DNA of 64,000 nt from Volvox africanus. Lineage: Eukaryota; Chlorophyta; Chlorophyceae; Chlamydomonadales; Volvocaceae. The notes under the pieces are model-generated. The model saw nothing but the letters and a program-made list of their open reading frames with translations. It was not told the DNA's origin and searched no databases. Below, one piece after another: positions 56,948-64,000 of this stretch. The stretch is taken from NCBI GenBank assembly GCA_030268105.1, contig BSDZ01000010.1:3014001-3078000 (forward strand), read 5' to 3'. The position numbers were made by a program, and so were the translations under genes. Position 1 is the stretch's first letter, and every line of letters begins with the position of its first letter.

Positions 56948-59900
56948 TTACCCGAAGCCGAAACCTACGTTGCCCTCGTGCACAGCTACTTTCAACCGCT
57001 CAATCAGCTGATCCTTGCTATCGTACTCGGGAATGTCCAGCTGGTTGAAGCATGTGTGCGCTGAGGGCAATCTCGACCCTGCGAAATCAAGACCATGGAC
57101 ACCAGGAAGATGTAATTCACGTTTCCATATCGTTCAAGAAAGATTGATTAAGACAGCCCATCACAACCCCCAGAACATCATGCTTACATCGTTTCCTGAA
57201 TGCGGCTGTTGACAATTTGAGCCTTTCAGGAAGGACAACGTGCAACCTCAGCCTAGGTGACAAGGGTGGGCGTGGATTTACCACCACAAAGCAACGACTG
57301 CCAGTCTTATCATAACCTCTTGCTGTTAAGCACCGTGGGCGCTGTCACCTGCGCCATCTGCCATACTTACCGTCCCCATACGCTTTGTGGATCTGGAACT
57401 TCTGGGGCCCACTGATGCCCTGTAACGCCTTAAAGCCCTCCAATGGCACCTTGGACGTCCCCGTCACGAACTGCACCAGCTGAGCACGCTCCTGCTTATC
57501 CATCTCGCCGACCGCCTCCCAAAACCAGCGGATCACCGGCGACGTTGCGCTATAACCGCTGTACTCGGTATTGGCGCGTAGGTCGTCCAGGTCGATATCC
57601 GGCAAGCCGCTGCAAATGGGGAGGGAGGATGCTGGTGACAATCGCATTCTAAGCTGTTGAAGAAATGAACTGAACTTTACGCCACATTAGGCTGCACGCA
57701 TGGATTTCTGGCGCTCTGCTAAAAATTCCCGCCCTCTTCTTAAGTCGAGGCCATCCACCCCTCCCGACCTCCGCACACACTCCTTCCGCCCGCCTACGGC
57801 GAGGGCAGCTGTCGCCCCACCTGATCAGCAGCTCCAGCTCGTGGTCGTTGAAGATAGCGATGAGGTGGCGAGGCACCAGCTGCCAGAAGCCCTCTAGGAA
57901 CGCATTAATCTGTGCAGTGATGGACGTGGTCATCCGGTGACGCGCCACCAGGTTGACGTACTCACGTTTATTGGTCTCCGTTACGCGTATGTCTTTACCA
58001 CCAGGCACCAGCTCCACTGTCTCCTTGCGCCCGAAGAAGTCCGTCTCCGCGGTGAAGGTGAGGTCCAACACGTCTGTGATATCGTTTGATAACATCCACG
58101 CCAACGCCTGCACGCCAGAAGCCGAACTTTAATCCGGGTTCAACTTATCTTGGAAATCCTCGCAACTGGGGCCAGATGATCCTATTGTTGTTTAAGCTAT
58201 GCTATTGAACAACACCCTACCTTATCACGTACCAGTTGGCTGTGAACGGCAGCTACAAAGTCGGCTATAACTGCAGAGTAGTAAAGTCGGCTAGATGTGC
58301 AGCAGCAAGGTAGGGCGGAAGGTAACCGACGGAAAGCATCAACATGGCAAGTTCATACCTATCATGCCCACAGGCCAGAATTGGTTGGAAATACTTGGCC
58401 CGGAGATCTACCACGCAAACGGAATCGCAGGGACTAACTCTTCAACGACCAACGCCAGACCGAGTGACACGCACCTTATAGTACTCGGGGTCCACAGCCT
58501 CAAGATCTATATGCGTCAGTGGTGAACCGAGCAAGTGCTTGTAGAAGGAACGCGTGAAGTACGCGTCGATGAGCTGCCCGTCATACAAAGCCTGATGGCA
58601 AAAAAATCAGCCGGATGAACATGTCACAACGCGACAGCAATTTCAAAGACCAGGACAATCGTAAGCCGACTTTGACACGTGTTCAAGATTGACGGGTTGA
58701 GCACGGGCTCCGCCGCCTTCTCCTCTGTCTTCGCCTTGATGGCATACATGCTTGCACATCCATGGAGGTTACACAGCGTCAACATTTTCGCCTACCCATT
58801 CTCAAATAATTGCGCGCCTGGACTTCCTCACCTTGCCGACGACGCGGCCCACGAATCGGAAATAGTCCAGGTGGGAGATGCCGCGGTCGTTCTGGACGTG
58901 GCTGTTAGGGTTCGGCTGGAACGTAGAACCGCCGTCCGGCACCGCAACAAAGAGCGCAAGATTCGGGTTGAACATCTCACGTGCCATCACCTGATACCAT
59001 TCCCGTGTTACGCCCCCCGCATCGATGCCCTCTTCACCCTGTATGGCAGGTGCAACGCGGGTGCGGGGCCGCAATAATCACATTAGCAAGGGCAAACGTG
59101 AAGAGCTTTTGAAATAACGATCCGTTAAGCGTTTTGACATGCTAAATAGTAATTCGATAATGGCGTTACCTGAAAACGGTCGCCCGCATAGCTGTTTCAG
59201 TTTCGCAGTCTAGGATTGATTTAAAGGGTAAAAAGAAGCAAGGCTAAAACCCTTCGCAGCTAAGGTAGAAACGACGGCATCTGTGGGGGAGCTGCTGCCA
59301 ACCACGTTTATTTCAATAATACATTTGGTTCACACCGACCGGCTCTCGACGCAGGCTTTTGTCAATGTTACCTGGAAGGTGACGTTGAGCTTCAGCTTCA
59401 TCTCTTCCGCAGGCCGACCGCGCAGTTGATAGAAGCTGTCCTCGAAGACATGCTCGCGACGCACGGCAAGCCGCAATGAGCCATACGGCCGCTCATTGTC
59501 GGGTGTTGCGCGGACCTTGCTCCGGAACCAAGCACGCTTGTTATCGAAGTCGATGAGGCGCGGCACTAGCATGAGCGGGGACAGCGAACCCTCCAGCAAG
59601 GTCGGCGCCCTGCGCAGATAGGCGTTTAGTAGGCGGCGGTGGCGCTCTGCAAAGCACAGAAACGGCGCTGCCCTCTCCTCCTCCCGTTGCTGTGCCGTAG
59701 CGGCAGCACCGGCACTCGTCGATGTGCTGCCTCCGCCCGCCGCAGAAGCACTGATACCCGACACCACTATTGGTACCGACGGTAGCGGCCCACTTGAGCC
59801 GCGGCTAGTCTGCAGCAGCGGCAGTGGAGGCGGCCCCGGCGAGGCACCGCGGGCTGCCGCAGCAGCGGCAGAGCTTCCGTCACCAGACACAGGATGCGCT

Positions 59901-62900
59901 TGTCCCGCGTCTTGAAATTGCCCTGGCGCCATCACATCAGCGCTGCCGGTGGCAGCCGCTCCGTTGCCTGATACGCCGCCTGATGCCGCTGGGATTGCGT
60001 CGCGAAGTGCGCACATAACAAAGAACGCCTCCACAAGCGGTAGCACCTGTCCGGCGCCCGGTGGAAGTGACCGTGAGGAGCCCCCTGCCGCAGCGGCTGC
60101 AGCCGCAGCGGCTGCAGCCGCAGCAGCCACTGCAGCAACAGCATCCCCGCCCGGACCCTGTGCATCATCCGCAGCGCTTAGGTTTTCATTACTGGCCTGC
60201 TGCAGTGCGCTGCCAGCGGCAGAGACGCCTCCAGCGCTCAGCGCCGCAGCGCCCGTGCCCCTCGTCATAGACTCCTCGATCGCAGTAATGCATGAGGACA
60301 GCGCCGCCCACAATGGCTCAAGGTGCATTGCCGCAGTCGCTAACGAACTCCGCACCTCCCCAGGGAGTGCGTTGAACGCTTCTTTCGCCTCTACACGGTA
60401 GTTCTTTGGCGTCGGTGTCGCCGTGCTGGAGCTCGGACCCGCACCTGCTGCAGCGTCCAAGTCATCATCAGTGCCAGCTACCGGGTTCAGCGGCAACAGT
60501 AACCGCTGCATCTTTGGATCCGGCAGCGAACGGAAGCCCTGTAATGCTCGCAGTAAGCGAAGTACATGGCCACCCTGCGTGGCCATGCCCGTGATGACGG
60601 CACTGTCCGCGTCAGACACGCCATGCTGTGCCCCGCGAACCAGCAGCTCCGTAACACTGCTGCCCACGCGGCAAAGCTCCGAGGTCATCTGCTCCAACAG
60701 CGGCACCGCGTGGGCCTGTGGCGCTGCGCAGGCCAAGCCCTGGAGCACGCCGGCCACCCGATTATACGCGGCCTCCGTCAAGCCAGGCCGCACCAGCAAC
60801 AATGGCACCTGTCGCACCAGCGGGCCAGGGAGGGATTCCATTGAGGTGCAGAGCTCGTCGGCACGTCGCCGGCATGGCAGCGCCGCCAGCTCTGCTCGCT
60901 GTTCCGCGGATAACTGAGCCGACATTGTGGCTGGCGGCTCATTCACCGTTGCCGCTCCTGCCGCCGCCGGTTTTGCGGTTTGGTCAGGAACCCCTGTCTG
61001 CGTGTTCTGGACAGGCACATCCACCGCCGTCGCATCCGTCTGCGGTCGTTCCGTCTCCATCGCGGATGCACCCTCTGCGGTAGGCGCCGGTGTGGGCCCC
61101 GCCGCCGCCGCCGCCGCCGCCTTCCGTGCCCGTTCGGCCGCCTCCGTCCATGCGTCCACCTCCTGCTGCCGCAACTCGCCCACACGCGCGAGTGCCATCC
61201 CTAAGAGGAGGTCTGCCAGCCGTAGCGACAGGTCCAGCGTCACGTTACCGCGCTGCTGGCTCGAGGGTCTGTTGAGCGTTGCCAGCAGCAATTCCAGCGC
61301 TGTGGGTCCTTGTGACTGCGGCTGAGATGCAGCCGCACCCACGGCGGACGATGGCTGCAGGGGCCCCTTGCCTTTCGCGTCGACAACAGAGGCTGGCGCC
61401 GCCGCGCCGCCTCCTATATGCACCTTTGCAGCCGCCCGCAAATACAGCAGCAACGTCGACACCTTAGTAGAGTTACGACTTAGAAAGATGAGTGTTTCCA
61501 ACACGCGGCGCAGTTGAGGGTCGCTGGGCGCATCGATTGCAGTTGGCACTGCAGCTCCTACGCCAGTTCCCCCGGCAATCGTGGGTTCCACCGCTGGCAC
61601 TGCTCCCGGTTCACCGGAATTCGTGCTTGCGACAGCCACCTGGTGCACAGCGGGAACACAGCACAGTCAGCTATGATGACGCTACAGGGAAACCTGGCGG
61701 CGTCGAATAAGACCGTGAAAGCTAGCGCACAGCACGGGATCTGATTGGTGAACAGCTCCGATACATTATTTAAACCTGAGCATGTGGGTGTGTACAACCA
61801 TGAATGCGCGACAGTTCACCTCTTCGACCTCCATGTCTGCCGCGTCGCCGCCATGCAACTCGCCCTGCGGGGCGGCCGGCACTGCTTGGCGCATGATGTC
61901 CAGCAGCATCGCTAGCAGCACACGCCGTGTAGCAGCGTGGCCGCATAGATTGCTGAGCATGCGCTGCAGCGGGGCCCGCGCCTGTTGCAACGTGCCACTG
62001 CGCAGGAGTCCCACCAGCGTTCGCAGCTCTTGGTTGTCCAGAAGCGGCGGGCCGTCCGAAGCCTGCACCCAAACGGAACGCGCGAAGGGCCTATATATTA
62101 AGACAAAATTCGTACACCATATCACCGCCGCCGGGGAGATAAATACGTTCCCGTATCAGTTTTCTGAGCTTGCGAAGAAAACCAAGTTTTCTGCAATATA
62201 CGGAGGACGAGCGTCCATGGTTCTGGAGCCGGGCGGATGCAGTGACGTCGGTATTCGTACTTTTCGGAGATTTTTATGTAGCGCTACTTGCCGTGCTGGC
62301 TTTGGACGTTTTGGCTGGTGTTCCGCAGTTGCCTTTTGTGGCTGTGTCGGCACGTCCTTGCCCTCTCCGTCCCATCATTGTTAATATTATCCCCCTGGTT
62401 GGGCTCCAGCTTATAACGGAGTCTTTGCAGAAAGCCAAGCAACAACCAACATCGTCAGTCCAACAATAACACCACCAAGGAATAAATGCATCTTGTTTCC
62501 TAAACCGCTTCCCTCCTTTGCAAAATGTCACCATCCAGGGGAACTAATACGAATATTGAGCACTGCCACACGTCACAAACATATTTCAAACTCAACCGCA
62601 ATCGTCAGCGTAATGGAATGCCCACCTCATCTGGCTCGTCCGCTGTTTTGGCGTTGGCCTTCTTGCCCGCTGCGTCCGCTGCCCTCGACGCACCGCGTGT
62701 TGAACCTCCAGGGACCATTCGCGAGGCAACAAGTCGGTTACCCACGGGCTCTAAACCATAGACCCCCGGCACGGGCATTCGTACCCGCATCGGCGCGGCC
62801 TGCGCTGCTGGCTGCTCTGCTGCCACTGCTGCTGCCGCGGCCATGGCCTGGTTGCGCTGGTAGCGACTGCGCAGTGCAACAGCTTCAGCCCGCAATGCCG

Positions 62901-63911
62901 GCGGAAGCGTTGCAAGCAGCGCCTCGTCGCTGGTGAGCAGTACTTCTTCTCGCACATCCGGCGGGAAGGTTGCAAGCAGGGAAGCAAGGTCCAGATCTGT
63001 GGGACCAGGTGTTGCCGCTGCAGCGGCAGCATTGCGGCGGCGCTCCTCCTCACGGCGACGACGCTCTTGCTCAGCACGCTGAGGGGCCGCAGCAAAACAA
63101 CAATGGTTGAATGGTGAAACACCCAATTGTAAACCGTTGCTTGGAACCTTGCAGTAATTGCAGCCTAACCCCTAGACAGATGTTTCAGCCAGCTCGAACC
63201 GCACAACTACTATTTGCCAACAGAAAAATACCAGTTTTGGTGCTAATAAATTCAGGTTTGGTGCTAATGAACGTGTTAGAGGGTCGCGTCGTTTACGCTT
63301 GTAAATTGATGCGGCTTATGGCCAGAATAATCACCAGTTGGCTCTAGCTTCTCACAACTAAGTTGCTATCCATTTGAAGTCCTTTGTGACGCTTCATACC
63401 ACGCGTGTGCTTTATCTTTTGACGTCAAATGCAGCTCTCAGAAATTCCTTTAGCACCAAACTTAGTGCAATTTAATGCACCCCCCTACGGCCAATCATCA
63501 TGTTAAGTACCTGCTGCGCCAGCACCTCCTGCCGAAGGTCCTCAGGGAGGGCGGCCAGGAACTCTGGGTCCACACCGTCCTCGTCCACCGCCATAGCATC
63601 TGCAGTACCGCCAGCTGCTGGGCCCCCTCCTCCCGCGGCACCGCCACTAGTTTCAGCAGCTACATGTGCCGCCGGCGGTGCAATCGTATCGACAACAGGG
63701 GTCTCCACAGCACCGCCAGCTGCTGTCCCTGCTGCGGGTGCAGCGCCACCAGTCGCCGCATCTTGTACGGGTGCTGCTTCCATCGCAGCTGGCGCGGGCG
63801 CCGCTGTTGCCGTTGCAGGCCTAGGCTCATCGTCCAATACAGCACCGTACATGAGCAGGACCTCGTCACGCAGGTCCTCCGGCAGGGCTGCTAAGAACGC
63901 CAGGTCTATTC
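56948..63911 (-). CDS. UPL/HUWE1-like HECT E3 ubiquitin ligase, C-terminal 1447 residues
   Basis: Nine exons placed by splice sites: 63911-63511, 63078-62626, 62062-61820, 61639-59372, 59038-58832, 58591-58475, 58107-57821, 57609-57371, 57078-56948; all phases agree. The 5' part lies beyond the right edge. N-terminal exons carry the FLAALPEDLR.EVL repeats (twice) and FPPDVREEVL typical of UPL1/UPL2 and HUWE1, then an Arg/Glu-rich helix (AEQERRRREEERRR), a long Ala-rich region with a 14-Ala run, and a complete HECT domain: LIDFDNKRAWFRSK, GEEGIDAGGVTREWY, NDHELELLISG, and the catalytic Cys in LPSAHTCFNQLDIPEYDSK, ending GFGFG. The enzyme passes ubiquitin from an E2 through this Cys to substrates. 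Nothing is broken in the visible part. The end of exon 3 could instead be 61829. Confidence 0.92.
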
Positions 63912-64000
63912 CTGGAGCAGGTAGACGGGAGTCACCAGTTACCATTTCGGACAGAGCAAGGGCGACATTCAGACCAGCAATCGGGTGTGCCATGGCCGGT

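Noticed and set aside
59724..61744. Plus-strand Ala/Pro/Arg-rich ORFs opposite the HECT gene
   Set aside because: Antisense of the Ala-rich HECT exon; no independent support.

Overview
The window looks like nuclear DNA of a chlorophycean, probably volvocine, green alga. The pointers are plant-type gene families (an ACT-repeat ACR protein, a UPL-type HECT ubiquitin ligase, a TKL kinase), many short GT-AG introns with phases that keep the frame, huge Ala/Ser/Gly/Pro-rich insertions inside conserved proteins, a chromodomain Ty3/gypsy element, and one TGTAA poly(A) motif of the volvocine type. The species cannot be fixed from sequence alone.

Region 1, about 1-29.7 kb, is a repeat district. Two related tandem families alternate. 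R1 has a ~3.35 kb unit (1-6704 and 22696-28694, with truncated or rearranged copies). R2 has a ~2.2-2.3 kb unit (8398-15224). They share a ~0.6 kb block and a 57-bp minisatellite. Each R2 unit carries a minus-strand ORF with variable 19-residue repeats and a J-domain-like C-terminus. A young complete Ty3/gypsy chromovirus (15225-22695, minus strand, CGCGT target duplication, LTRs with no difference seen on reading) lies between the two array types. An older solo LTR of the same family (27727-28550, target duplication CCTTC) lies in a later R1 copy.

Region 2, about 29.7-44.8 kb, is poor in intact genes. Its striking feature is an AT-rich block (about 32.1-35.5 kb) made of short shuffled bacterial fragments: three pieces of IS256-type transposase, a 5'-region fragment of 23S rRNA, a tRNA-Tyr with encoded CCA, and pieces resembling DnaJ, a TraA/MobA relaxase, a transporter, NagZ and RsmG. 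The content suggests a Rickettsiales-like donor. A frameshifted algal gene (37.5-38.4 kb) and a sulfatase remnant (40.4-40.9 kb) follow.

Region 3, 44.8-64 kb, is ordinary gene space with three multi-exon genes whose splice junctions I could place. A TKL kinase (minus) has a ~760-residue gap between its DFG and APE motifs. An ACR-type protein with four ACT domains (plus) is head to head with the kinase. The C-terminal 1447 residues of a UPL/HUWE1-like HECT E3 ligase (minus) run off the right edge. These three look functional; nothing indicates a shared pathway. All exon boundaries are my own reading of splice sites and frames, not transcript evidence.
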